Assembly (NCBI GenBank): GCA_017403065.1
Contig: JAFQOT010000014.1
Coordinates: 1-64,000, forward strand
Length of the DNA stretch: 64,000 nt
DNA from: Clostridia bacterium
GTDB lineage: Bacteria > Bacillota > Clostridia > Oscillospirales > Acutalibacteraceae
Reading direction: 5' to 3'
A program made the translations under genes and the position numbers. The notes below the pieces were generated by a model that searched no databases, was not told the DNA's origin, and worked only from the letters and a program-made list of their open reading frames with translations. How positions within the stretch are numbered: position 1 is the stretch's first letter; every line of letters begins with the position of its first letter. This document shows positions 35,549-44,703 of the stretch, one piece after another.

Positions 35549-35632
35549 TGTTATATAGTGCTTTTTATGCGAAAAAGCAGACGCGTGAATATTAAAATCA
35601 AGACTACCGATTGACTCGGTAGTCTTTTTACT
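35549..35632 (+). ncRNA. Candidate small RNA of about 84 nt
   Basis: Sequence from the expected start after the promoter to the terminator. It can form GCTTTTT / AAAAAGC (about 35560-35578) and the terminator AAGACTACCGA / TCGGTAGTCTT with TTTTT (35600-35629). The T-run on the plus strand is stronger than on the minus strand, suggesting a plus-strand transcript ends here although sigG is on the minus strand. No known RNA family was recognised. Confidence 0.35.
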
Positions 35633-35637
35633 GAATA

Positions 35638-36399
35638 TCAGGATTTAATTTTATCTAACGCGCCTTTTTCTAAGCGGGAAACCTGAGCCTGACTTATACC
35701 GATTTCCTTTGAAACTTCCATCTGGGTTTTACCCTGCATAAATCTGAGGGTTAAAATGTGTTTTTCTCTTGAATCCAGCCCCTTTATAGCTTCTTTAAGG
35801 TTTATTTCATCAAGCCAGTTGTTGTCGTCGTTGTTGTCTCCCACCTGATCGAGAATATAGATGGTATCGCCCCCGTCGGAATACACAGGGTCATAAAGTG
35901 ACATAGGCGCAACAATGCTTTCGAGGGCAGTCACAACCTCGCTTACGGGTAGTTTTAGTTCTGAAGCTATCTCGCTTACGGTGGGTTCGGTCTGTCTTTC
36001 GCTCATCAATCTTTCTTTAACCTGCATCGCCTTGTATGCGGTATCCTTTATAGAACGGCTTACACGTATAGAGTTGTTGTCCCTTAGGTATCGGCGTATT
36101 TCCCCTATTATCATAGGTACGGCATAGGTAGAAAAACGTACGTTTTGGTTTATATCGAAATTATCAATAGATTTTATAAGCCCGATACACCCCACCTGAA
36201 ACAAATCGTCGGGGTTTTCGCCTCTTCCCGAAAAACGCTGAATAACGCTTAAAACCAAGCGTAAATTCCCGTTTATAAGCTCCTCTCTGGCAAAATTATT
36301 ACCGTTTTTTACTTCGCGTAATAAACGTTCCTTATCCTTTTCCTTAAGCAAAGGTAATTTAGAAGTATCTACGCCGCAAATGGAAACCTTATTATACAT
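35638..36399 (-). CDS. sigG: RNA polymerase sigma-G factor
   Basis: A 253-residue sigma factor directing late forespore genes. The N-terminus YNKVSICGVDTSKLPLL (2-18) is the sigma-G signature. Region 2 ENPDDLFQVGCIGLIKSIDNFD (about 62-83) and RFSTYAVPMIIGEIRRYLRD (about 88-107), and region 4 GKTQMEVSKEIGISQAQVSRLEK (about 224-246) are complete. Unlike in B. subtilis it is not next to spoIIGA and sigE. Confidence 0.95.
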   Translation of the reverse strand: MYNKVSICGVDTSKLPLLKEKDKERLLREVKNGNNFAREELINGNLRLVLSVIQRFSGRGENPDDLFQVGCIGLIKSIDNFDINQNVRFSTYAVPMIIGEIRRYLRDNNSIRVSRSIKDTAYKAMQVKERLMSERQTEPTVSEIASELKLPVSEVVTALESIVAPMSLYDPVYSDGGDTIYILDQVGDNNDDNNWLDEINLKEAIKGLDSREKHILTLRFMQGKTQMEVSKEIGISQAQVSRLEKGALDKIKS

Positions 36400-36564
36400 A
36401 ATTTAACCTCTCAGTAATAATGTTTAAAATCGCAGCCGTGTAAAGCGTGTTGCTTTCATTAAAATTATTGCCAGGGGTATTCAGGAATAAACTATAAAAA
36501 TATTTTTTGTGTCGACAAATTTCACTTGCAATTTTAAAAAGAATGAAAAAACGGAGGAATTATC

Positions 36565-37485
36565 TTGAAATACAATAATCTAAAGGGCAGTCTAATTTTA
36601 GGCGCAGCCGCTCTTATATGGGGGCTTGCCTTTGTTGCTCAGACAGGAGCCGCTGACTTAGTGCCCCCTTTTGCTGTAAACGCTTTGCGCTCCTTTATAG
36701 CGGCAATAGCCCTTTATTTTCTGCATTTAATTCTTAATAGAAAAGCGAAAGAGCCCTTTTTCCCGAAAGAAAATAAGCTTCGCAAAAAATATTTTTCGGC
36801 GGCAGCAGTTTGTGGGCTATTTTTCTTTGTTGCGGTAAACTTTCAGCAATTCGGAATAAGCTTTTATCCAAAAGGTGTGGAAACCGAGGCGCGTTCAGGC
36901 TTTATAACGGCGCTGTATGTAATTTTAGTTCCCCTTTTCTCAGCCTTTATGGGCAAAAAAATAAGCCCCTATGTTTTAGGGGCGGTGGCTGTAGCTGTTG
37001 TCGGGGTATATATGCTTTGCTTTTCTAAGGGCTTTACAGGCATTTATTTGGCCGACCTGTTGGTTTTTATATGCGCGGTTTGCTTTGCTTTGCACATAAT
37101 GGCAATAGACGAATTTGTAGGAATAACAGGTGGAATAAAGCTTTCAATTATGCAGTTTTTGGTTTGCGGAGTGATTTCGGGTATATTAAGCCTTATTTTT
37201 GAAGCGAGAGATATTACCCTGGCAAATTTGTACTCTGCTTTGGGTCAGATTTTATATTTAGGCTTAATGTCCAGCGCGGTGGCCTACACACTTCAGATAA
37301 CGGGTCAGAAATATGCCGAGCCGTCGGTTGCTTCGATTTCTATGAGCTTTGAAAGTGTTTTTGCGGCTTTAGGCGGCTGGATTATAATGGGAAATGGGCT
37401 TTCGCCCACACAAATAGCAGGCTGTGTAATAATGTTTGCCTCTATAGTTTTGGCGCAAATTCCTGGATTTTCTAAGAAAAAATAA
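36565..37485 (+). CDS. DMT-superfamily (EamA) transporter
   Basis: A 306-residue membrane protein with ten hydrophobic segments and two EamA repeats (about 7-150 and 160-300). The first repeat contains GLAFVAQTGAADLVPPFAVNALRSFIAA (about 19-46), the second SSAVAYTLQITGQKYAEPSVASISMSFESVFAA. The start is a TTG at 36565 with GGAGG 8 bases upstream. Substrate unknown; such proteins export amino acids or metabolites. Confidence 0.9.
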   Translation: MKYNNLKGSLILGAAALIWGLAFVAQTGAADLVPPFAVNALRSFIAAIALYFLHLILNRKAKEPFFPKENKLRKKYFSAAAVCGLFFFVAVNFQQFGISFYPKGVETEARSGFITALYVILVPLFSAFMGKKISPYVLGAVAVAVVGVYMLCFSKGFTGIYLADLLVFICAVCFALHIMAIDEFVGITGGIKLSIMQFLVCGVISGILSLIFEARDITLANLYSALGQILYLGLMSSAVAYTLQITGQKYAEPSVASISMSFESVFAALGGWIIMGNGLSPTQIAGCVIMFASIVLAQIPGFSKKK

Positions 37486-37577
37486 AAGTTAATAATTTGT
37501 TTAAGAATTGACTATATTTATCTGATATTGTATAATATAGCTATTAGACTATGCTTATGTATTTTGGAGGTACAGGT

Positions 37578-38588
37578 ATGATAAAAGTAACCGGACTTAG
37601 CAAAAGATACGGTAATTATCTTGCTGTAGAAGATGTTAATTTTGAAATAAAAAAGGGAGAGATTATCGGCTTTTTAGGACCTAACGGCGCCGGAAAATCC
37701 ACAATAATGAACATCCTTACAGGATACCTTTCCTTAACTCAGGGAAAGGTCGAAATCGACGGATTTGATATTGCCGAATATCCTGAGGACGCTAAAAAGC
37801 GTATAGGCTATTTGCCTGAAATTCCTCCCCTTTACATAGATATGAAGGTCAGGGAATATCTTGACTTTATTTATGATTTGAAAAAGGTTAAATTTCCTAA
37901 AAAAGCCCACATAGATGAGATTTTAAGGCTGGTTAAGATTGATAATGTTCAAAACCGCCTTATTAAAAATCTTTCAAAGGGCTACCGTCAGAGAGTGGGC
38001 TTTGCTCAGGCTCTTATAGGCAACCCAGATATTCTTATTCTGGACGAGCCTACTGTAGGACTTGACCCCAAGCAGATTATTGAAATACGTAATCTTATTG
38101 CAAGATTGGGCAAAAACCATACTATTATTTTGTCATCTCATATACTTTCTGAAATTCAAGCGATATGTAAACGTATTATAATTATTAACCGCGGTCAGCT
38201 TATTGCAGACGATTCTGCAGAAAATCTTTCTAAAAAGCTTTCTTCCGACCGCACCTTAGTTGCAAGAATTGAATGTAACGAAAAGGATATGCTTGAAGCA
38301 TTAAGCTCTGTTAAGGGTGTAGCGAAGGTTACCTCTTTGGGCAAAAAGGAAGAGGGTACCTGTGATTTCCTTATAGAGCCTGAAAGAGATACAGATATTC
38401 GCAGCGCGGTTTTCGACCGTGTGGTTTCAAGAGGTAAAAAGCTTTTATCTCTCTCAAGCAATATGGCTTCGCTTGAACAGGTATTCCTTCGTCTTACCGA
38501 GGCTGATAATGACGAGGTGCGCCGCATTCTCGGACAAAACGAGGCGCCCACAGACCACAAGGCTGATGCCGAAACACAGGAGGTATAA
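37578..38588 (+). CDS. Gld-type ABC exporter ATP-binding protein
   Basis: A 336-residue ATPase of an ABC-2 type system. Walker A FLGPNGAGKSTIMN (about 33-46), signature NLSKGYRQRVGFAQALIG (about 129-146), Walker B ILILDEPTVGLDP and a C-terminal accessory region of about 100 residues. The ATG at 37578 has GGAGG 7 bases upstream; an earlier in-frame ATG at 37551 lacks an RBS. First gene of an ATPase - permease - GldG-like - DUF4340 operon. Confidence 0.92.
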   Translation: MIKVTGLSKRYGNYLAVEDVNFEIKKGEIIGFLGPNGAGKSTIMNILTGYLSLTQGKVEIDGFDIAEYPEDAKKRIGYLPEIPPLYIDMKVREYLDFIYDLKKVKFPKKAHIDEILRLVKIDNVQNRLIKNLSKGYRQRVGFAQALIGNPDILILDEPTVGLDPKQIIEIRNLIARLGKNHTIILSSHILSEIQAICKRIIIINRGQLIADDSAENLSKKLSSDRTLVARIECNEKDMLEALSSVKGVAKVTSLGKKEEGTCDFLIEPERDTDIRSAVFDRVVSRGKKLLSLSSNMASLEQVFLRLTEADNDEVRRILGQNEAPTDHKADAETQEV

Positions 38589-38590
38589 AA

Positions 38591-39292
38591 ATGTTAGCGA
38601 TTTTTAAAAGAGAGTTTAAAGCCTATTTTTCAACTCCTATAGGATATATAGTGTTAGCCGCTTTTTATTTCTTTTTAGGAATGTATTTTTATATGATATA
38701 CGGTTACGGTGTACCTGCAGTACATCAGTGTATTATGGCTATGTCTACTGTTGCCATATTCACAATGCCTATTCTTACTATGCGACTTATGAGTGAGGAT
38801 CGTCGCCAAAAGGTTGACCAGGCATTGCTAACCGCTCCCGTAAAGATTACTTCGGTTATTTTAGGTAAATTTTTTGCAGCTTTTGCTGTATACGCATTAG
38901 CCTTTTTACCTACCGTTATTTTTGAAATAATCGTTGCAAGCTATGTAAGCGTTAATATTCTTACATACTTATACGCTCTGTTGGGAGCTATGCTTTTAGG
39001 CGGCGCCCTTATCGCTATAGGAATGTTTATTTCTTCTTTAACCGAAAGCTCGGTGCTTTCTGCGATTTTAACCCTTGTTATAAACATACTTGTGCTTTAT
39101 ATGTCGAATTTTGCAGAAATGATAAATATTAGCTGGCTGTCAAGCTTAATGGAAAAGGCGGCATTTGTTACCGCTTTTGAACGGTTTGGCGAGAATGTTT
39201 TCTCTGTAGTTGACGTTGTATATTTCTTAAGTATTATTGTTGCTTTTGTTTTCTTAAGCGTACGCTCGCTTGAGAAGAGAAGATGGTCATAA
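38591..39292 (+). CDS. ABC-2 type permease (GldF-like)
   Basis: A 233-residue membrane protein with six hydrophobic segments. It starts with MLAIFKREFKAYFSTPIGYIVLA, typical of GldF/ABC-2 permeases, and includes MRLMSEDRRQKVDQALLTAPV (about 64-84). Two bases after the ATPase gene. The substrate is unknown; operons of this type are common in Clostridia and not linked to gliding there. Confidence 0.9.
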   Translation: MLAIFKREFKAYFSTPIGYIVLAAFYFFLGMYFYMIYGYGVPAVHQCIMAMSTVAIFTMPILTMRLMSEDRRQKVDQALLTAPVKITSVILGKFFAAFAVYALAFLPTVIFEIIVASYVSVNILTYLYALLGAMLLGGALIAIGMFISSLTESSVLSAILTLVINILVLYMSNFAEMINISWLSSLMEKAAFVTAFERFGENVFSVVDVVYFLSIIVAFVFLSVRSLEKRRWS

Positions 39293-39306
39293 GGAGGCTA
39301 AAGAAA

Positions 39307-40950
39307 ATGGAAGATAATAAAAATTTAACCCCCGAAACAAAAATAGAGGATTTAAAAGAAGAAAAAGCCTTGAAAATTTCTAAAAAAGAGAAAAAGAAAA
39401 GACCGAAAAAGCTTAAAAACCAAGCCTTTTTAAAAAGAGGCGGTTATTCATTAGCAATTACTGCTGCGGTTTTGGCAGGTATTATTATCCTTAATATATT
39501 AACTACCGTTTTAGATAACAGATTTAATCTTAAATGGGATATGACTGTTGCCAAGGAAAATTCTATAAGCAAAGAAAATATAGAATATTTGAAAAAAATT
39601 GAAGATGAAATCGTAATTACAGTATGCGCTGATGACAGCTCTTATAGTAGTTATATGGGATACTATGCTCCTCAGTATAATGTAAACGACGATAATGCCA
39701 CAACCTATTATAACCAGACGGTTAAGCTTTTGAATAATTACGAAAAGTACAACAAAAACATCTCAGTGAGCTTTGTTGATACCCAGTCAAGTGAATTTAC
39801 CGAGATTTCCTCAAAATACGGAATAGAAAATCTTAATTACGGCGATATTATTGTTTCTTGCACAAAGGATGGGGAAGAAAAGTTCAAAATAGTAGGCTTT
39901 GAGAGTATTTATAAGCTTGTAGAAAACTCAGGTTACTCATACTCAAACTATACCTACTATTCAGTAGGCGGAAACAATGTGGAAACCGCTGTCACAAGCG
40001 CTATTTCCTATGTAACCAGCAGTAAAATCAAAAGAGCCGCTGTTTTAACAGGTCACTCTGCAAACGATTATACAGAGAATTATTTAAAGCTTTTAAAGGA
40101 TAACAACTACGAAACCACAGTTATAAGTGATTCTATTGTGACCTCTATTTCTAATGAATATGATATGATAATAATTCCTTGCCCTACAACCGATTTTATC
40201 GGTCAAGAGCTTACCGTTATTTCTGATTTCCTTGAAAATGACGGTAATCTTGAAAAGGGATTAGTTTTCTTTACTAATGCATATTCTTCGTATTTGCCAA
40301 ATCTTTATGATTTCTTGGCTCAATGGGGAATTGTGGTAGAGGAAGGGGTTTTATTTGAAACCAACGGCAACAACCACATAAGCGGCGACCCAACTACTTT
40401 AGGCAGCTACGTATCAAGTGCTGATGACGATGTTCTTTCAGGAGTAAGCACCTGTATTACAGGATACAACGTTCCTGTTTACGCTGCTTTTGAAAATCAG
40501 GAAAACATTACCGTAACACCTCTTGTTGTAACTCCTGCTACAACGGTTGCGGCTCCAAAAGGCACAAAGGCTGACTGGAACGGCGCTGATGATTATGAGA
40601 AAAAGAGCTACTGCACAGCTATTCAGTCCTCAAAAATCAATTATGATGAGAACAATGAGGTTATGGAAAGCGTTGTAACTGTATTCGGCAGTATGGATTT
40701 CATTTTCTCTGAATATGCAGATTACGTATCCCTTTCTAACAAGGATATTGTGTTAAATGTAAGCGAAAAGGCTTCTAATGCTGACAATACAGGTATTTCC
40801 TTTGTTTCAAAATATATTGAAGAGGAAAGCTTTGCCGATAAAATAACAGAGCAGAAGACAAACGTTATACGTATAGTATTTATGATTATGCTACCCGTAG
40901 CTCTTATTGCTGCAAGTATTTATATTTATATCAGGAGAAGAAACGCATAA
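39307..40950 (+). CDS. GldG-like ABC transport auxiliary protein
   Basis: A 547-residue protein: charged cytoplasmic N-terminus (about 1-45), TM segment (about 48-70), a large extracellular GldG-like region (KWDMTVAKENSISKENIEYLKKI, near 80; AVLTGHSANDYTENYLKLLKDN near 245) and a C-terminal TM (about 520-540) with a short basic tail. AAGGAGG at 39292-39298 supports the ATG at 39307 rather than an upstream start. The stop codon abuts the next gene. Confidence 0.87.
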   Translation: MEDNKNLTPETKIEDLKEEKALKISKKEKKKRPKKLKNQAFLKRGGYSLAITAAVLAGIIILNILTTVLDNRFNLKWDMTVAKENSISKENIEYLKKIEDEIVITVCADDSSYSSYMGYYAPQYNVNDDNATTYYNQTVKLLNNYEKYNKNISVSFVDTQSSEFTEISSKYGIENLNYGDIIVSCTKDGEEKFKIVGFESIYKLVENSGYSYSNYTYYSVGGNNVETAVTSAISYVTSSKIKRAAVLTGHSANDYTENYLKLLKDNNYETTVISDSIVTSISNEYDMIIIPCPTTDFIGQELTVISDFLENDGNLEKGLVFFTNAYSSYLPNLYDFLAQWGIVVEEGVLFETNGNNHISGDPTTLGSYVSSADDDVLSGVSTCITGYNVPVYAAFENQENITVTPLVVTPATTVAAPKGTKADWNGADDYEKKSYCTAIQSSKINYDENNEVMESVVTVFGSMDFIFSEYADYVSLSNKDIVLNVSEKASNADNTGISFVSKYIEEESFADKITEQKTNVIRIVFMIMLPVALIAASIYIYIRRRNA

Positions 40951-42525
40951 ATGAGCAATTTACCTGAAAACGAAAACAAAGAGATTTTGCAAGAAAATAT
41001 TTCTAATGAAAATGAAAGCGAGACCTCTACAGTATTTGCCGATCCATCAGCCCACGCTGAGTATGCTGACAAAAAGCGTAAAAAGAACCGACTGGTTGTA
41101 GGCGCTTGCGCTCTTTTGGTCGCTGCTGTTTTAGGACTTGCCACATTTGCTGTAACAAAGCTTATACCTGAAAAGGAAAATGACTACAGCTCACCTTATG
41201 CTCAGGATTTCGTTGTAAAAGAAATGGATAGCGATGATTTAAAGAGCATTACCCTTACAAATAAAAGCGGTAAAATAGAATTTTACTCACAAAAGAATTC
41301 AGAGGATGAAACGGTATGGTCTATAAAGGGGGTTGATGCTGCTCTTTTAAGCGAGAGCGGAATATCAAGCTTTATAAGATCGGCTACCAGTATCAGCGCA
41401 ACAAGAGAAATTACAAAAATGTCTGTTGCCGACTGCGGCTTAGATAATCCAACCGTTTATTTTGATATAGTTGACAGATTTAATAAGACGACCGGCGTTT
41501 ATGTAGGTAACATTTCTGCCGACAAAACGGGATATTATCTTAAATTTTCAGACTCTGATAAGATTTATTTAGTATCAGAAAGCTTGGTCGACAAGCTTAA
41601 TGGGGATATACTAAGCTACGCTACAGATGAAAATACTCCCGCTTTTGAGCTTCCCTCAGACGCGGAAAGCTACAAGTCGGAACAAGGCACAATGAATTAC
41701 TTTGATACCCTGACGATTAAAAGCAAAAAATTCAGCGATACTCTTGTTTTAGAAAACAAACCTACCGAATCTAAGCTTTTAAGCTGTAGGGTTACTTCAC
41801 CTACAAAGCGTGTAGCTGAAAATTATGACGGTATTTTAGCTGTTTTCCAAAGCGGATTAGCCACAAACGGAGCCTATTCCTACGATGTATCTCCAAAATC
41901 GCTTAAGGCGGTGGGTCTTGACAATCCTGATTTTCAGGCTACCGTTAACGTAAAGGGCAAGACCTTGACCTATAAATTTACTCTGCAAGCAGACGGTGAT
42001 TATGCGGTGGTTTGCGATAACAGCAAGCTTATAAGCCGTGTTTCACAGGACAGTGTAGCTTCATTTACACAGGCAAAGCTTACTGATTTTTATTCAGCGT
42101 GGATTTCTCTTTATTCTATTGCTGATATTTCAGAATTTAACGTAACTCTTAATGGAACAAAATACAATATTTCTGTTACCGCTAACGAGGATGAAGATGC
42201 AAAGGATAAATATAATGTTACTTTAAACGGAAAGGCTATGGACTGCAAAAGCTTCCAGAATATTTATGGAAACTTTGTTTCTCTTTCTTGCACAGACTAT
42301 ATGGTAGAGAATATTACTTCGAAGCCATTTTTACAGGTCGAGATTGTTTTTAAGGACACCTCGGCAGGAAAAACTGTAATTGAGTTTGCAAAAGCGGGCG
42401 AGGTGCGCTATCAATACAGTGTAGACGGCGTAAATTTAGGCAAGCTTAATGCTTCGTCCTTAAATAAGTTTATAAAATATTTTGAAAAGTTTGTTTCGGG
42501 CGAAACCGTAGAAGTGATTAAATAA
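40951..42525 (+). CDS. DUF4340 domain membrane-anchored protein
   Basis: A 524-residue protein with acidic N-terminus, TM segment about 49-70 (VVGACALLVAAVLGLATFAV) and an extracellular DUF4340 region with repeated NPTVYFDIVDRF- and DLDNPDFQATVNVKG-like units. DUF4340 proteins accompany GldG-like ABC systems, as here. It is the last gene of the operon, followed by a terminator. Confidence 0.88.
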   Translation: MSNLPENENKEILQENISNENESETSTVFADPSAHAEYADKKRKKNRLVVGACALLVAAVLGLATFAVTKLIPEKENDYSSPYAQDFVVKEMDSDDLKSITLTNKSGKIEFYSQKNSEDETVWSIKGVDAALLSESGISSFIRSATSISATREITKMSVADCGLDNPTVYFDIVDRFNKTTGVYVGNISADKTGYYLKFSDSDKIYLVSESLVDKLNGDILSYATDENTPAFELPSDAESYKSEQGTMNYFDTLTIKSKKFSDTLVLENKPTESKLLSCRVTSPTKRVAENYDGILAVFQSGLATNGAYSYDVSPKSLKAVGLDNPDFQATVNVKGKTLTYKFTLQADGDYAVVCDNSKLISRVSQDSVASFTQAKLTDFYSAWISLYSIADISEFNVTLNGTKYNISVTANEDEDAKDKYNVTLNGKAMDCKSFQNIYGNFVSLSCTDYMVENITSKPFLQVEIVFKDTSAGKTVIEFAKAGEVRYQYSVDGVNLGKLNASSLNKFIKYFEKFVSGETVEVIK

Positions 42526-42530
42526 TAATT

Positions 42531-42571
42531 AAAGCCGACAGGTTCAATTTCGAATCTGTCGGCTTTCTTTA
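42531..42571 (+). terminator. Terminator of the ABC operon
   Basis: AAAGCCGACAGGTTC / GAATCTGTCGGCTTT hairpin with a T-rich tail, right after the DUF4340 stop. Confidence 0.9.
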
Positions 42572-42622
42572 TAACCTTGTATTTTTTTCCATAAAAAAGG
42601 CATAATATTACGGGTGAGTAAA

Positions 42623-44101
42623 ATGTCAGGTAGGGTAAGCGATTACAAAAATATTAAATTACAGGGCGATTTAGAAAAGGATATACAGCTTTTTAAAGAG
42701 ATTTTTAAAAAGGACTCGGTACTTAGGATTAAAAGAATAGTGGCAAGAAAAAAAGAAAGGCTAAACTGCGCTTTAATATATTTAGACGGTATGACCGACG
42801 CTGATCAGTTAAACGAGGCGATTATTAAACCTATATTAACTGCTACTGTGGAAAATGAGTCAACCACACAGGCTGAATATATTGAAAAGCAGGTGCTTTT
42901 TGCAAGGGATGCCAAAACCACTGATAGCGTGGAAAAAATTTTACAGGGCTTGCTTTACGGCGAGGCTTTGATTTTAATAGACAACTCTTGTTATGGGGTT
43001 ACGGTGGATGTTAAAGGCTGGCGCACAAGAGGAATAAGCGAGCCTCAGGATGAACGAGTGCTGCAAGGTCCGAGAGAGGGCTTTGACGAGGCGGCGCTTT
43101 TAAATTTAGCTATGATACGGCGCAAACTTCAAACCCCCGATTTATGCACCGAAATGATGAGGGTGGGGCAACGTACAGGCACCTTGGTGTTTGTTTGCTA
43201 TCTTGATACCTTGGTTGACCAAAAGGCAGTTGCAGAAATAAAAAAACGGTTAAGTGCAATTTGCATAGACGGAATTTTAGACTCTAATTATATTTCAGAA
43301 TTGATTCGAGATTCTAACCATTCCTTTTTTAAAACCGCAGGTTCTACCGAAAGACCTGATACTGTGGCGGCAAGACTTTTAGAGGGCAGAATTGCCCTCG
43401 TGGTAGACGGAACCCCTATGGTGATAACACTACCTTATTTGTTTTCGGAAAATTTTCAGTCTGATGAGGATTATTATCTCAGTTTCTTTTCGGCAACAGT
43501 TGGCAGAATGTTAAGATATATTTGCTTTTTTATAGCCATTAGCATACCCGCGGTTTTTATTGCTATAACCACCTTTCACAGACAGCTTTTGCCTACCTCT
43601 CTTGCGATTTCTATTGCGCAGCTGCGGGGCGGAGTGCCTTTTTCACCCCTTACGGAATGTCTTATTCTAATATTTATTTTTGAAATCCTAAAGGAAACAG
43701 GTGTGAGAATGCCCCAAAGTTTAGGGCACGCTTTAAGTATTGTGGGCGGCTTAGTTGTGGGACAAGCCGCGGTAGATGCCAGAATAATAAGCACACCTAT
43801 GCTAATTGTAATAGCAATAAGCGGAATTTCGGGACTTATGATACCTCGGCTTAGCACGGCGGTGTTTTACTACAGGCTGATTTTCGTCTTACTGTCGGCA
43901 TTTTTAGGCTTTTACGGCTTTATTCTCGGATTTTGCGCAATGCTTATGCATATTATCTCCCTTAGTTCGTTGGGTGTGGATTATACCATATCGTTAAGGC
44001 GGGCGGATTTTCAAAATTTAAAGGATACTTTTTTCAGAACAAGCTGGCGGTCGATGAGGCTCAGACCGAATTTTAACAAAAATTCTAAAAGGCAGGGTTA
44101 A
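42623..44101 (+). CDS. Spore germination receptor A subunit (GerA family)
   Basis: A 492-residue GerA-family subunit of a germinant receptor in the spore inner membrane. The N-terminal cytoplasmic domain (to about 270) and the conserved GAREGFDEAA-type segment (here GPREGFDEAALLNLAMIRRKL, near 148) are visible. LVVDGTPMVITLPYLFSENFQSDEDYY (about 263-289) leads into the C-terminal membrane domain with five to six hydrophobic segments (from about 300). I start at ATG 42623 with GGGTGAG upstream; a GTG at 42614 is the alternative. Confidence 0.92.
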   Translation: MSGRVSDYKNIKLQGDLEKDIQLFKEIFKKDSVLRIKRIVARKKERLNCALIYLDGMTDADQLNEAIIKPILTATVENESTTQAEYIEKQVLFARDAKTTDSVEKILQGLLYGEALILIDNSCYGVTVDVKGWRTRGISEPQDERVLQGPREGFDEAALLNLAMIRRKLQTPDLCTEMMRVGQRTGTLVFVCYLDTLVDQKAVAEIKKRLSAICIDGILDSNYISELIRDSNHSFFKTAGSTERPDTVAARLLEGRIALVVDGTPMVITLPYLFSENFQSDEDYYLSFFSATVGRMLRYICFFIAISIPAVFIAITTFHRQLLPTSLAISIAQLRGGVPFSPLTECLILIFIFEILKETGVRMPQSLGHALSIVGGLVVGQAAVDARIISTPMLIVIAISGISGLMIPRLSTAVFYYRLIFVLLSAFLGFYGFILGFCAMLMHIISLSSLGVDYTISLRRADFQNLKDTFFRTSWRSMRLRPNFNKNSKRQG

Positions 44102-44697
44102 TGATGAAAAAAATACCGTATTTAATAGCCTTAAGCTTGTTGATTTTTATACTTTCGGGCTGTTCGGTAAGGGAAGCGGTATCTATGGAAAGGCAGGAGT
44201 ATCTGGTATCAGCATTAGGTATTGACGTGAGAGGCTCGCAGTTTATTTTATCTGTAGAAAGCTTGGTCGTTAATTCAGAGGACACTCAAGAGGATAAAAA
44301 ACGTATCGTATTGTGTGGCGAAGGAGCCGATTTAAACACCGCCATTAAAAATGCGAAAAAAACCGCCACAATGGACTTAAATTTCAGTCATTGCGGCGTA
44401 ATTGCTATAAGCGACAGACTTTCAGCCGAGCAGATTTCTCAAGCTTTGGAGTTTTGCTATCAAAAATCGCAGATAAATTTATCTGCGCTGTTTGTTCTAA
44501 CCCGAAATTCAAGGCAGCTTTTAGAGGGCGAGCCTGTTTCCTCGGTGTCTGTGGGCTATGATATTATGAGTATGCTTCAGGGCAGAAAAGAACAGAATTA
44601 TCGCAATAAATTTTATCAAATTTTAGACGGCGACGCAAAAATACCCTATTTAGAAACCGACCAAAGCGGCCGATATATAGACAGCACAAGGAAGTGA
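44101..44697 (+). CDS. Shortened germination receptor C subunit (GerC N-terminal part)
   Basis: A 198-residue lipoprotein with signal peptide and lipobox LSGC (Cys about 21) and the Ger(x)C N-terminal region (ALGIDVRGSQFILSVE, about 38-53; LNFSHCGVIAISD; LTRNSRQLLE). Usual GerC proteins have about 370-400 residues; here the C-terminal half is absent and the stop lies 6 bp before the GerB gene. No leftover C-terminal sequence was seen, so this looks like a stably short form, not a recent frameshift. Overlaps gerA by 1 base. Confidence 0.85.
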   Translation: MMKKIPYLIALSLLIFILSGCSVREAVSMERQEYLVSALGIDVRGSQFILSVESLVVNSEDTQEDKKRIVLCGEGADLNTAIKNAKKTATMDLNFSHCGVIAISDRLSAEQISQALEFCYQKSQINLSALFVLTRNSRQLLEGEPVSSVSVGYDIMSMLQGRKEQNYRNKFYQILDGDAKIPYLETDQSGRYIDSTRK

Positions 44698-44703
44698 ACG
44701 AAT

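Noticed and set aside
37578..42525. Gliding-motility system from Gld-like genes
   Set aside because: Only the ABC part (ATPase, permease, GldG-like, DUF4340) is present, common in non-gliding Clostridia.
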